Positions 27,478-37,125 of a stretch of 64,000 nt of DNA are shown piece after piece (the first letter of the stretch is position 1; each line of letters begins with the position of its first letter). This DNA is from Syntrophus sp964555065 (GTDB lineage Bacteria > Desulfobacterota > Syntrophia > Syntrophales > Syntrophaceae): NCBI GenBank assembly GCA_964555065.1, contig CAZKRB010000001.1:57164-121163 (forward strand), read 5' to 3'. A model generated the notes under the pieces. The model did no database searches and was not told the DNA's origin. It saw nothing but the letters and a program-made list of their open reading frames with translations. Position numbers and translations under genes: made by a program.

Positions 27478-28905
27478 TCAAGCAGTCAGGTCAATAAACT
27501 CCACGCTGTAATTCGCCTCGGAGTGTCCCTGTGACGGACCCTGGGTTAGAACACTCAGTTTTCCCTCAAGGCCCAGAGAAGCAACTTTTCCCTTGACGTA
27601 GGCATTCCAATCCTCAGGGGGGTGAGGCTCCAGCACAGGGTAGACGCCTGAGGAGAACTGGAGCTGTCGACAGGTCGCCTCCTGGGAACTCACCGCCACA
27701 GTCCAGACGGGAAGGCGAAACCGAGCCATGCTCCGTGCCGTGGCGCCGCTCATGGTCGGGACAAAAACGGCCGCCGGTGTCACGTAATTAAAGAATGCTT
27801 CCGAGCTGATGGCGATGAGATGCTCCGGACGGATTATACCCCCGAGGTCAATTCCTTTGAACATATCCTGTACCTTCGTCATGGGGCGATGCGCTTCCGC
27901 CGACAGGGCTATTTTTGCAAGCATCGCCACGGCATCCACCGGATACCTGCCCATGGCGGACTCGCCCGAAAGCATGACGCAGTCGGTGCCGTCAAGGATT
28001 GCGTTGGCCACATCGGTTGCCTCGGCGCGAGTAGGACGGCGATTGTCCGTCATCGACTCGAGCATCTGGGTTGCGGTAATCACGGGTTTCGCACGCCTGT
28101 TTGCAAGCCGCATGATCCGCTTCTGCACGACGGCAATCTCTTCGATCGGAACTTCTACCCCCAGATCGCCGCGGGCGATCATGATGCCGTCAGCCGCTTC
28201 AAGAATCTCCTCGATGCGGTCGAGCGCTCCGGACCGCTCGATCTTCCCGATAATGAAAGGGGCATATCCTAGGTCGGATGCGGCCTTGCGCACGGCCTCG
28301 ATATCCGCCGGCCCTTCAACGAAGGACTGGCTTACGGCATCCACGCCGTTTTCGAGGGCAAACTGTAGACACTCGCGGTCGCGTTCGGTGAAGGCGCTGA
28401 TCCCGAGGTCGATGCCCGGCAGGTTGAGTCCCTTGCGGGAGCGAAGTTCGCCGCCCACCATGACCTTGCAGCAGACGTCGTTCCCCTTGACCTCACGCAC
28501 CTGGAGCTGAATGTATCCGTCATTGAGAAAGAGCGTGTCGCCTGCTTTTACGGCCTTCGGAAGGCCCGCGAAGGATACGGAAACGCGGTTCTCATCGCCG
28601 ACGATGTCCTCGGTCGTCAGTGAAAAGGGGGTGCCGGAATTGAGCTGGATCGGCTCTGAGGCGAAGGTTCCGATCCGCATCTTCGGGCCGGAGAGGTCGG
28701 CCAGGATTGCGACCCTTCGGCCCAGCGATGCCGAGGCGGTCCGCAGGTTCTCAATGATCTTCCTGTGGGTCGCGAAGTCGCCGTGAGAGAAGTTGAGCCG
28801 GGCGACGTTCATTCCCGCTTCCATCATGGATTTCATCACCTCGGGAGTTTCAGATGCCGGGCCGATGGTACAGACGATCTTCGTCTTGGGTGACATGATT
28901 TTCAT
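27478..28905 (-). CDS. pyk: Pyruvate kinase
   Basis: A 475-residue enzyme making pyruvate and ATP from phosphoenolpyruvate. Signatures: PKTKIVCTIGPASETPEV, MNVARLNFSHGD, the active-site block IIGKIERSGALDRIEEIL followed by GIMIARGDLGVEVP, and ATQMLESMTDNRRPTRAEA. Length and domain order (A/B barrel, C domain) are standard. The ATG at 28905 overlaps the DUF2950 stop codon (ATGA); another ATG three codons in is possible. It is the last ATP-yielding glycolytic step in this operon. Confidence 0.95.
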   Translation of the reverse strand: MKIMSPKTKIVCTIGPASETPEVMKSMMEAGMNVARLNFSHGDFATHRKIIENLRTASASLGRRVAILADLSGPKMRIGTFASEPIQLNSGTPFSLTTEDIVGDENRVSVSFAGLPKAVKAGDTLFLNDGYIQLQVREVKGNDVCCKVMVGGELRSRKGLNLPGIDLGISAFTERDRECLQFALENGVDAVSQSFVEGPADIEAVRKAASDLGYAPFIIGKIERSGALDRIEEILEAADGIMIARGDLGVEVPIEEIAVVQKRIMRLANRRAKPVITATQMLESMTDNRRPTRAEATDVANAILDGTDCVMLSGESAMGRYPVDAVAMLAKIALSAEAHRPMTKVQDMFKGIDLGGIIRPEHLIAISSEAFFNYVTPAAVFVPTMSGATARSMARFRLPVWTVAVSSQEATCRQLQFSSGVYPVLEPHPPEDWNAYVKGKVASLGLEGKLSVLTQGPSQGHSEANYSVEFIDLTA

Positions 28906-29933
28906 TCTTTTTCCCCCTGTTCACCGGGACGTCCGGCATCGCCCGCTGCCGTGCCTTCCCCTGCCGGCTTCACTTTCTTCCAGGTTTCATCGGGATCGAA
29001 CAGGGTCATCGCCTGGGCTGTTTTCGCCGAGGCTTTTCCCAGATTCTTCTGATACACCACGCCATCCTGATTCACCAGAAAGGTCATAACCCCGGAATTC
29101 CCATAGTGTGCAGGATAGGCAACCAGGGCAAATCCGCCGATCATGTTGCCATTGACGACGTAGTCGTAGGCCCCGCCCGGCGCATGGACTCCCTGGCCCT
29201 TCAGGATCCGGTAGAAATAACCGTGGTAGGGCCGGGGCTCATCCGTTGCCGACGATTTCTCGTAGCCCTCCGCCTTTGCCCTTGCAGCGAAAGGTCCCAA
29301 GGGGCTGGGTTTCTCGCCTTCCTTTGTATCCCAATACAGGCCGTCTTTCTTTCCGGGTGAACTCCAGAATTTCTGGGCGTACTCGAACAGACCATCTCCG
29401 TCGGCATCCATCAAGGCGAATTCCTGCTGGGCATCAACATAGGCTTCGCAGACTTTGATGACGGCCAGTTCATTCCTGCCGATTCTCCGGTTCAGGATCT
29501 CCTCTTTTCCTTTCCGGGTATCGAACAGCCACCGTTGACCCTTCTTCACAACGGGTATCGGCATAGGCCAGTGCTTCTCCCCCACGAGGAGCAGGGCCCT
29601 CGATTTTCCCGCCCGTTCGATCTTGTTCTTTTCATCATAAAGTCGGACAAATTTTTCGAGAATAGCCCGGTCCTCCGTTTCATCACCGGAAGAGAGGATC
29701 TCCCCGCTGTCCGGGCCAAGAACAGCGGCAACCTGTTTTCTATCCTTTGACTTCAGGGCGTTCATCAATGCTTCCACCGCCGCCTCCGGGGTGCCATAGG
29801 TCTGCTGCCGTCCTGCTTTGACCGCCGCCTGCGCGGGAAAAGCGCCTGTCGCGACCACAAGCAGGAGGGCAAGGGCGGAAACAACAAAATCAAAAAATAT
29901 ATTCTCTTTTATTTTCAGGGAAGTCTGGAACAT
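28902..29933 (-). CDS. DUF2950 exported protein
   Basis: A 343-residue exported protein with a signal peptide (FFDFVVSALALLLVVATGAF, cleavage near AQAAV). Family-type phrases include YGTPEAAVEALMNALKSKD, GPDSGEILSSGDE, PYHGYFYRILKGQG and GGFALVAYPAHYGNSGVMTF. DUF2950 has no assigned function and is typically found next to DUF3300, as here. It is translationally coupled to pyk by an ATGA overlap, which is an unexpected link between an envelope protein and glycolysis. Confidence 0.85.
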   Translation of the reverse strand: MFQTSLKIKENIFFDFVVSALALLLVVATGAFPAQAAVKAGRQQTYGTPEAAVEALMNALKSKDRKQVAAVLGPDSGEILSSGDETEDRAILEKFVRLYDEKNKIERAGKSRALLLVGEKHWPMPIPVVKKGQRWLFDTRKGKEEILNRRIGRNELAVIKVCEAYVDAQQEFALMDADGDGLFEYAQKFWSSPGKKDGLYWDTKEGEKPSPLGPFAARAKAEGYEKSSATDEPRPYHGYFYRILKGQGVHAPGGAYDYVVNGNMIGGFALVAYPAHYGNSGVMTFLVNQDGVVYQKNLGKASAKTAQAMTLFDPDETWKKVKPAGEGTAAGDAGRPGEQGEKE

Positions 29934-30001
29934 GCTCTTTTCCTCCTCATGCTTTTTTACTGGAGCTGTTTTAGGGCTGTACGTTTTTGAATATTTTGTG
30001 A

Positions 30002-31318
30002 CTACCTCCGACCGCCACGGCCACCGCCGCGGCCGCCGCCGGAGAATCCCCCTCCGCCACGACCACCACCGGAGAATCCCCCTCCTTCGCGGAAGCCTCC
30101 CCCACCGGAAAATCCCCCGCCGGAAAAACCGCCGCCGCTTCGGGCCGCAGACATACTCTGGCGGCTGGAACTGCCCCGATCACTGCTCACCCGGGCATCT
30201 CTCCCCCCTCGATCCATCCCCTCAAAGGCATTGGACCGTCCCGGTTGCGGCGTAGCCTGATCCCCACGCCCGCCGGCGCCTCTGCTGGAGAAGTCTCTCG
30301 CTTCCCTTCCCGTTGTTGTGGGTCGCTGGCGGCCGGCACCATCCCTGCCCGCCATATCTCTTCGGTCGACACCGGCTCTGCCTCCGGTATCGGGCGTCCG
30401 TCCCCGGAAATCTTTTCTATTGTCCGCGCCGGGCCGTGATTGACCGTATTGCTGCCGTGTCTTCGGGTCCCGGTATGCAACCCCCTTGCGGTGCTCCGGG
30501 TTATGCTGCCAGGTCCCCCGGCCGCCTTGGCTCCTTGTCACCTGATTCTTATATTTACTCCGATCAATATTCCTGTTGATGTTGGCATTCCGGTCGACGT
30601 CGATATCCACATCCCCCCCGTGCCAATCGGTATGGCCCCAGGCATAGCCCCAGGCCGAACCAACGACCGCCCCGGCCATAAAGGAAAAGGCCGCGGTCGT
30701 CGCCACGTATCCCGGGGGATAGACCGGGTAGGGCGGATAGGAAGGATAGGCCCAGGCGCCGTAAACGACGGTGGGGTTGTAGGCCGGCACATAAACGACC
30801 TGAGGGCTGGCCGGTTCAATGAGGATGATCTGTTGCTCGACCTTGACGACCTGCTCCCCGGTGGTTTTCAGGTTGCCCGAAGCCCGCGCCTTCGCACGCA
30901 GTTCCTGGACGGTATTCATCACGTCCTTCTGCTGGGTGAGGAAGGCGTCGCCCACTTTCTGCGTCCACTCCAACTGCTCGCTCATCATCGACAGAACCTG
31001 GGGAAAGTTCACCAGGGACTTCACGCTGGGGTCCCAGTTTTTCTGTTCAAGGGTCCGGGTCAAAGCCTCCCCCTTCACATTGGGATTTTTTTTCACGAAC
31101 CGATCGGCCTCGACGATTTCCAGGGGATAGGTAGAGGCCATGAAGACCTGGGCCAGGAGATCATCGGGGTAGAGGGCAATCGGCGCCAGGATCTGATCCA
31201 GCTCTGCCTGCTTGAAGGTGGAGGCAGTTCCCTCTCCCTGCGCCCAGGTGCCGACCGGCACGGTTAGGAACAGCACAAGCAACCATGCCGCTAGTTTAAG
31301 AAAGCGATGACTTTTCAT
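30002..31318 (-). CDS. DUF3300 exported protein with Gly/Arg-rich tail
   Basis: A 438-residue exported protein. A signal peptide (cleavage near TWAQ) is followed by the DUF3300 domain: ELDQILAPIALYPDDLLAQV, STYPLEIVEADRFVKKNPN and VVYVPAYNPTVVYG. After about residue 230 the chain becomes low-complexity and polar, and it ends in a Gly/Phe/Ser/Arg-rich tail of repeated FSGGG and RGGG units. The ATG at 31318 was chosen because AGGAGG precedes it and the signal peptide begins there. Function is unknown; the tail looks disordered and might bind nucleic acid, polymer or surface. Confidence 0.85.
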   Translation of the reverse strand: MKSHRFLKLAAWLLVLFLTVPVGTWAQGEGTASTFKQAELDQILAPIALYPDDLLAQVFMASTYPLEIVEADRFVKKNPNVKGEALTRTLEQKNWDPSVKSLVNFPQVLSMMSEQLEWTQKVGDAFLTQQKDVMNTVQELRAKARASGNLKTTGEQVVKVEQQIILIEPASPQVVYVPAYNPTVVYGAWAYPSYPPYPVYPPGYVATTAAFSFMAGAVVGSAWGYAWGHTDWHGGDVDIDVDRNANINRNIDRSKYKNQVTRSQGGRGTWQHNPEHRKGVAYRDPKTRQQYGQSRPGADNRKDFRGRTPDTGGRAGVDRRDMAGRDGAGRQRPTTTGREARDFSSRGAGGRGDQATPQPGRSNAFEGMDRGGRDARVSSDRGSSSRQSMSAARSGGGFSGGGFSGGGGFREGGGFSGGGRGGGGFSGGGRGGGRGGRR

Positions 31319-31412
31319 TTCTCTCCTCCTTTGCCGGTACGTAGTTTTCTGCACTCTTTCCCGATTCTCTTTACAGGGCGCAACCCTCAGCTCCGAGAAC
31401 ATAGGAGCGCTC

Positions 31413-32621
31413 TCAGCCGGACTTCTCGATGGTCGCTACCGTCTGGCGGGCGATCTCCCGCTCCTCGTCCGTTTTGACCACCAGGAGTTTAACCGGTGCG
31501 CCGTCCGCCTGGATCTCTGCAATGCCGCCCGAGACCGATGCGTTTCTTCCTTCATCCATGAGGATTCCCATGTGCTCCAAGCCGCTGCACACTTGACGGC
31601 GCACGGTTGCGGAATTCTCGCCGATGCCGCCGGTGAAGATCAAGGCATCGGGACTTCCGAGAATCGCCCAGTAGGCGCCGATGTATTTCTTGATTCTGTA
31701 GCAGAAGATATCCAGGGCCAGCAGGGCCCGAGCGGCGCCGCTTCGGGCCTGCCCTTCGATCTCACGCATGTCGTTCAGACCGCAGATTCCCTTAAGGCCC
31801 CCCTGCGAATTGAGCGACTGCTCCAGTTCATCGGCGGACATCCCCTTTTCCCTCATGATGAAGAAGTGAAGCGCCGGATCGATGTCTCCGGACCTCGTCC
31901 CCATGACCAGACCTTCAAGGGGGGTGAGCCCCATCGAAGTGTCGATGCTCCGTCCTCCACGCACGGCGGTAATGCTCGCGCCGTTTCCCAGGTGGAGAGA
32001 AATGAGGCGGGTCTCGCTGGCCGCCTTGCCGAGATACCGGGCGGCTTCTCGCGAGACGTAAAGATGGGAGGTGCCATGAAAGCCGTACCTGCGGACGGAA
32101 TGCCGGGCGTACCAGTCATAGGGAACCGCATAAGTGAAGGCATGCGGCGGCAGGGTCTGATGAAAGGCGGTATCGAAAACCGCCACCTGCGGGATCGCGG
32201 GGAACCGGGCTCGCGCGATCTCGATGCCGAGAAGATTGGAGGGGTTGTGGAGCGGCGCCAACGGGATCAGGCTGCGAATAGCGGCAACGACGGAATCGTC
32301 AACCAGGGTCGGCCCCTGGAATCGTTCCCCGCCGTGGACCACGCGGTGGCCGATGCCGAACAGTTCTTTGTCATCCTGGATGATCCGGTTTTCGCGGTTC
32401 ATGTGCACGATGAAATCGAACCCTTCCCGGTGGTCTGCCAGCCGCTTCGAATAGATCTGCTCGTCGAAAGTCCCGTCGGCGTTGTGCCTCCGTTGCTGCA
32501 GACGCCCCTCACTGCTTCCTATCCTTTCGACAAGTCCCGAGGCGATCATGACCAGGTCCGGCAGGCCGAAAACCTCGTACTTGATAGACGAACTTCCGCA
32601 GTTCACAACTCCCACCTTCAC
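31413..32621 (-). CDS. ackA: Acetate kinase
   Basis: A 402-residue acetate kinase that converts acetyl phosphate and ADP to acetate and ATP. Signatures: the opening VGVVNCGSSSIKYEVF, GHRVVHGGERF, VFDTAFHQTLPPHAFTYAVP, RRYGFHGTSHLYVS and ISLHLGNGASITAVRGG. Length is normal. It overlaps pta by four bases, so the two acetate-forming enzymes are translationally coupled. Together they give substrate-level ATP from acetyl-CoA. Confidence 0.96.
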   Translation of the reverse strand: MKVGVVNCGSSSIKYEVFGLPDLVMIASGLVERIGSSEGRLQQRRHNADGTFDEQIYSKRLADHREGFDFIVHMNRENRIIQDDKELFGIGHRVVHGGERFQGPTLVDDSVVAAIRSLIPLAPLHNPSNLLGIEIARARFPAIPQVAVFDTAFHQTLPPHAFTYAVPYDWYARHSVRRYGFHGTSHLYVSREAARYLGKAASETRLISLHLGNGASITAVRGGRSIDTSMGLTPLEGLVMGTRSGDIDPALHFFIMREKGMSADELEQSLNSQGGLKGICGLNDMREIEGQARSGAARALLALDIFCYRIKKYIGAYWAILGSPDALIFTGGIGENSATVRRQVCSGLEHMGILMDEGRNASVSGGIAEIQADGAPVKLLVVKTDEEREIARQTVATIEKSG

Positions 32622-34717
32622 GGTGATCCTCCTCCAGCCTGGGCCTGTATCGCCGTAATGACGATGGTGTTGACAATGTCTGTCACGAGGGCCCCGCGGC
32701 TCAGGTCGTTAACCGGCTTGTTGAGCCCCTGGAGCACGGGTCCGATGGCAATCGCATCCGCTGCTCGCTGGACGGCTTTGTAGGCATTGTTCCCGGCGTT
32801 CAAGTCGGGAAAGATGAAGACCGTGGCGCGGCCTGCGACCTCGCTGTCCGGCAGCTTCACCTTCGCCACCGTGGGGTCGACAGCCGCGTCATACTGGATC
32901 GGGCCCTCCACCTTGAGATCCGGGCGGTGGCTGCGGACCAGTTGTGTTGCTTTCCGGACCCGGTCGATTTCGGCGCCGGTGCCGGATTCGCCCGTGGAGT
33001 AAGACAGCATGGCAACCCGGGGTTCGATGCCGAAGGCATGCGCCGTCTCCGCAGAACTGATCGCGATGTCGGCGAGCTGCTCCGCTGTCGGATCGGGCAC
33101 GATGGCGCAGTCGCCATAAACCAGCGTCCGGTCCGCGAGACACATGAAGAAAATGCTCGAGACGATCGAGATCCCCGGTTTCGTCTTCACGAATTCCAGC
33201 GACGGACGGATGGTGTGCGCCGTGGTGTGCACGGATCCCGAGACCATCCCGTCGGCGTGGCCCAGGTTAACCATCATGGTCCCGAAATAGCTGGCGTCAG
33301 CCATCGTGTCGCTCGCCAGCTCCCGCGAAACGCCTTTCTGTTTCCGTGCCTCGTAATAGGCTTCGGCGTAAATCGGCAAGTGGTCCGAGGTCTCTGGATC
33401 GACGAACCGGGCGCCTTTAAGAGAAACTCCCAGGGCCAGGGCCTTCTGTCTCACCTCCTCTTCGTTGCCGAGCAGGGTGAGATCGCAGACATCCCGGAGC
33501 AGCACGATCTCCGCGGCTCTGAGGATCCGCTCTTCCGTGCCTTCCGGAAGCACGATGTGCTTGCGCTGCTCTTTCGCCCTCCTGACGAGCTCGTACTGGA
33601 ACATGAGCGGTGTAATCCGGCTGGAACGCGTTAAGGCTGCCTGCTCGAACAGGCCTGTAAGGTCCATGGACGATTCCGCGATCCCGAGCACCGCCGCAAT
33701 CTTCCGCCTGTTCCGAGCCGTGAATGACGGCCGCACCTTGCTGACCCTCATCGTTGCAGTGAAGGTATCCATTGCGGTCGTGAGCACGGGCACAGGGGAG
33801 GCCCGCAGTCCCCTCATAAGCCTCTGAACCTGCATAGGCGGCTGAAGATTTCCCGTGAGCACGAGGCCGGCAACATGGGGATAGTTGACGGACCGGTCGG
33901 CGGCGAGCGTGCCGATGATGATATCGGAGCGGTCTCCCGGCGTAATGACCAGGCTTCCGTCCTCCAGATGATCGAGAAAGTTCGGCAACTCCATGGCGCC
34001 GATCTTCACCGTTGCAACCTCTCCCTCGAGCATCTCGTCATTCCCGTTGATCAGTTTCGCCCCGAGGGCCATGGAGATTTCACGTACCGTCGGCCTTTCC
34101 AGGAGGGGCAATTCCGGCAGCACATAGACGCGCCGCGGCTCGGCAATATGCTTTCTCACGGAGGCAAGAAGTGCGTCCCGCCGGCTCTGCTCAATCCGGT
34201 TGACCAGAACGGCCGCGATATCGTTCTTGCCCGCTTCACCAGACTCGAAAAGGACCCGTACGGCATGGACAAGCTTGTCCGGCTCTTTGCCGCCTCCATT
34301 GACGATGGGAACCAGGGGTACGCCCAGATTCCTCGCAACCCCAACGTTGAAGTCGAATTCAAGAGCCATCGACACACCACTGAAATCCGTGCCCACGCAG
34401 AGGACAAAATCGGAACGGCTCTCCAGCGACTTGTATCTTTCGATCATACGGCTGTATAGCTCGTCGTACGCTCCGGCGGCAAGAAGCTCATGGGCATCCA
34501 TCAGGATCATCCCATACATCGCTTCGGGAGGAAACCGCAGAGAATAAAGCTCCATCAGCAGCCGGGTCAGGGCGTCCGAACCGGCATCATCGGGCACGAC
34601 CGGCCGGAAGAGGCTCAGACGCTCGACCCGCCCGGATAAGTATTCCATGAAGGCAAGGGCCGCAACCGTCTTGCCGCTCTTCGGTTCAAGACTTGTGATG
34701 TAAAGGCTGTTCGACAA
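32618..34717 (-). CDS. pta: Phosphate acetyltransferase, long form
   Basis: A 699-residue enzyme converting acetyl-CoA and phosphate to acetyl phosphate. It is the long, E. coli-like form: an N-terminal P-loop domain (TSLEPKSGKTVAALAF), a central DRTGG domain (about 210-320) and a C-terminal PTA_PTB catalytic domain (about 375-690) with KQKGVSRELASDTMADASYF and YGDCAIVPDPTAEQLADIA. The N-terminal domains are regulatory in relatives. It is followed by ackA with an ATGA overlap and preceded by pfk at 41 bases. Confidence 0.95.
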   Translation of the reverse strand: MSNSLYITSLEPKSGKTVAALAFMEYLSGRVERLSLFRPVVPDDAGSDALTRLLMELYSLRFPPEAMYGMILMDAHELLAAGAYDELYSRMIERYKSLESRSDFVLCVGTDFSGVSMALEFDFNVGVARNLGVPLVPIVNGGGKEPDKLVHAVRVLFESGEAGKNDIAAVLVNRIEQSRRDALLASVRKHIAEPRRVYVLPELPLLERPTVREISMALGAKLINGNDEMLEGEVATVKIGAMELPNFLDHLEDGSLVITPGDRSDIIIGTLAADRSVNYPHVAGLVLTGNLQPPMQVQRLMRGLRASPVPVLTTAMDTFTATMRVSKVRPSFTARNRRKIAAVLGIAESSMDLTGLFEQAALTRSSRITPLMFQYELVRRAKEQRKHIVLPEGTEERILRAAEIVLLRDVCDLTLLGNEEEVRQKALALGVSLKGARFVDPETSDHLPIYAEAYYEARKQKGVSRELASDTMADASYFGTMMVNLGHADGMVSGSVHTTAHTIRPSLEFVKTKPGISIVSSIFFMCLADRTLVYGDCAIVPDPTAEQLADIAISSAETAHAFGIEPRVAMLSYSTGESGTGAEIDRVRKATQLVRSHRPDLKVEGPIQYDAAVDPTVAKVKLPDSEVAGRATVFIFPDLNAGNNAYKAVQRAADAIAIGPVLQGLNKPVNDLSRGALVTDIVNTIVITAIQAQAGGGSP

Positions 34718-34758
34718 AGGCGGCCCCTCCCTTTTCCTCAGCGGGTACGCTCCCTTCT

Positions 34759-36045
34759 CTAAACCATATCGGTCTGTCCCGTCACCGCCAGGACGCTGTT
34801 CCAGAGCATGCTCTGGGGGTCGATCTTCTTGCGCTTCGACGTGGCGAGCGAAATGGGCACATGGGTGAACTGGTGGTTCCAGAAACTGACCACCATGTTC
34901 GTCCGTCCGCTCATCCCGGCATGTACGGCGCTCTGGCCCAGGAGAAGGCAGAACGCCGCATCATGGGGATTGGCGGGCATGCTCCGGATCATATAGCTGG
35001 GGTCGATGTATTTGAGGTTGATCTCCAGACTGCTCTTCTTGAAATAATCCTTGATGGCATCCCTCAGAAAGAGGCCGATGTCTCCGTATTTGATATTACC
35101 GGAGGCGTCCCGTTCGGTCGTGTCCTCCATCAGGTCCTGGCCGGCCCCCTCGGCCACGACGATCACCGCGTGGCTCTTCCGCTCCAGGCGCTGTTTCAGC
35201 GCATCGAGAAAGCCGGCAAGGGAGAAAGGCACTTCCGGAACCAGGCAGAAGTTCACGTGGCTGTTTACCAGAACCGAATAGGCCGCGATAAAGCCGGAGT
35301 CGCGTCCCATAAGCTTCACCAGTCCGATGCTGTTGCGGGCGGAATCCGCCTCGATGGTGGCGGCATAGGTTGCCCGACGGGCCTCGGCAACGGCGGTTTC
35401 GAATCCGAAGGTGGTCTGGATATAGGAAATGTCGTTGTCGATGGTCTTCGGGATTCCGATGACGCTGATCTTCAGGCCTCGCCGGGCCGCCTCTTCGGAG
35501 ATCTTCTGTGCTCCGCGCTGCGTCCCGTCGCCTCCGATGGCGAAAAGAATGCCAACCTTGAGGTGCTCAAGGGTGGTGACCATCTCGGAGGGCTCCTGAG
35601 GGCCTCGGGACGAGCCCAGGATCGTCCCTCCGATCTCATGGATCCGGGCGACGGAATCGGGTGTCAGTTCGAGCGGCCTGTGTCCGTGGCGCTCCACAAG
35701 CCCCTCGTACCCGAAGCGGAACCCGTAGACCTTTTCCACCCCGTAATGATAATAGAGGCTCAGGACAACGGACCGGATCACGTCGTTCAGTCCGGGACAG
35801 ATCCCGCCGCAGGTGACGATGCCGCAGGCAAGGCGAGACGGGTCAAAAAAGATCCTTTCCCGCGGCCCCGCAGCTTCCATGGCGGGCGGCTGGAGCCCTT
35901 TGTCAAGCCAGGGCTGCATCTTTTGAAGACTGGAAAAATAGAGGACTTGCCCATCATCATCCATAAAGCGGATACCCCGTGCCGGGGAGGGGATGGGGCA
36001 TTCCCCAAGCCGTTCGATGGTAAAATCAAGTTTCAGGTCAGCCAT
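34759..36045 (-). CDS. pfkA: 6-phosphofructokinase, plant-like group
   Basis: A 428-residue phosphofructokinase of the longer, plant/TP0108-like clade. The phosphoryl-donor loop reads IGGDGTQRGAQ. The Gly after GGD (rather than Asp) is the pattern of ATP-dependent enzymes, while PKTIDNDISY carries the Lys seen in PPi enzymes and in this clade. LMGRDSGFIAAYSVL and the C-terminal substrate loop are present. ATP use is therefore likely but not certain. The ATG at 36045 has AGGAGG upstream. It lies between fba and pta in the glycolytic run. Confidence 0.9.
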   Translation of the reverse strand: MADLKLDFTIERLGECPIPSPARGIRFMDDDGQVLYFSSLQKMQPWLDKGLQPPAMEAAGPRERIFFDPSRLACGIVTCGGICPGLNDVIRSVVLSLYYHYGVEKVYGFRFGYEGLVERHGHRPLELTPDSVARIHEIGGTILGSSRGPQEPSEMVTTLEHLKVGILFAIGGDGTQRGAQKISEEAARRGLKISVIGIPKTIDNDISYIQTTFGFETAVAEARRATYAATIEADSARNSIGLVKLMGRDSGFIAAYSVLVNSHVNFCLVPEVPFSLAGFLDALKQRLERKSHAVIVVAEGAGQDLMEDTTERDASGNIKYGDIGLFLRDAIKDYFKKSSLEINLKYIDPSYMIRSMPANPHDAAFCLLLGQSAVHAGMSGRTNMVVSFWNHQFTHVPISLATSKRKKIDPQSMLWNSVLAVTGQTDMV

Positions 36046-36085
36046 GAGATCCTCCTGTCGTCTTGTCTTGTTCTGCAAAGAAGCC

Positions 36086-37111
36086 TCATCTCATCAACGT
36101 CGTGCCGAGACTTCGCAGCTCCGCTGCCGCCTGTTGAACCCTCCCGGCCATGGCATGCTCGGCCAGGCCCAGATAGACCCGCGGATCATAAACTTTCTTG
36201 TCGCCCACCTCGCCGTCCACTTTCAAGGCGCCGCTGTAATTCCGGAAGAGATGATCGGCGATGGCCCGGGTAAAGGCATACTGGGTGTCCGTATCGATGT
36301 TCATCTTGACCACGCCGTAGTCCAGGGCGGCATGGATGTCCTCGATCAATGATCCCGAGCCGCCGTGGAAAACCAGAGAGAAGCGGGCCTCTTCCCCGTA
36401 AACCTTCACCACGGCGTCCTGGCATTCCTTCAGGATGGAGGGCTTCAGCTTGACGTGGCCGGGTTTGTAGACGCCGTGGACATTGCCGAAGGTCGCCGCC
36501 AGGAGGTAGCGCGCCCCTGGAACGGTATTCAACCGGCGGGCGACTTCGAGGGTGTCCTCGGGGGTGGTGTACAGTTTGGCCGCGGCGCTGGCCTTGACGC
36601 CGTCCTCTTCTCCGCCGACCACCCCCGCTTCGATCTCGAGGACCAGTTCGCTTTTCCGGAAGCGTTCGAGGAGCTGGACGGCGATATCAAGATTTTCCTT
36701 CAGGGGGAGGGCGCTTCCGTCGAACATATGGGCGGTGAAGAGGTTCGGTTTCCCCGCCGCCCGCCGCCTTTCCGTTTCCTCCACCAGGGGGATCACGAAT
36801 CGGTCGAGGTTGCCCGCCGTGCAGTGGTCCGTGTTGAGGGCCACGTAGATCGGATATCGATCTGCGACGCGGTGGACATGTTCGGCAATCGAGATGGCGC
36901 CGAGGGCCATGTCCTTGACCGCCGACCCTGCGGCAAAGGCGGCTCCCCCCGTCGAAACCTGGATAATCCCATCGCTTCTGCTCTCGGCAAGTCCTTTGAG
37001 AACGGCGTTGGCCGTCGTCAGCGAGGTGACGTTGACGGCGGGATAAGCATAAGACTTTTCCCGGGCCTGATCGATCATCTGGCAGAATATCTTGTAGTCG
37101 GCAACTGGCAT
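36086..37111 (-). CDS. fba: Fructose-bisphosphate aldolase, class II
   Basis: A 341-residue zinc-dependent aldolase cleaving fructose-1,6-bisphosphate to triose phosphates. Features: AYPAVNVTSLTTANAVLKGL, the metal-binding His in VALNTDHCTAGNLDRF, FHGGSGSLIEDI and VKMNIDTDTQYAFTRAIADH. A longer frame upstream has no family similarity; the ATG at 37111 has GGAGG upstream and matches family length. It lies 14 bases after the glgX remnant and 40 bases before pfk, in the same transcription unit. Confidence 0.94.
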   Translation of the reverse strand: MPVADYKIFCQMIDQAREKSYAYPAVNVTSLTTANAVLKGLAESRSDGIIQVSTGGAAFAAGSAVKDMALGAISIAEHVHRVADRYPIYVALNTDHCTAGNLDRFVIPLVEETERRRAAGKPNLFTAHMFDGSALPLKENLDIAVQLLERFRKSELVLEIEAGVVGGEEDGVKASAAAKLYTTPEDTLEVARRLNTVPGARYLLAATFGNVHGVYKPGHVKLKPSILKECQDAVVKVYGEEARFSLVFHGGSGSLIEDIHAALDYGVVKMNIDTDTQYAFTRAIADHLFRNYSGALKVDGEVGDKKVYDPRVYLGLAEHAMAGRVQQAAAELRSLGTTLMR

Positions 37112-37125
37112 GGCTTCCTCCTTCT

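Noticed and set aside
30002..30130. Possible CRISPR-like short repeats
   Set aside because: The periodicity comes from Gly-rich codons in the DUF3300 protein tail; there are no spacers of even length.
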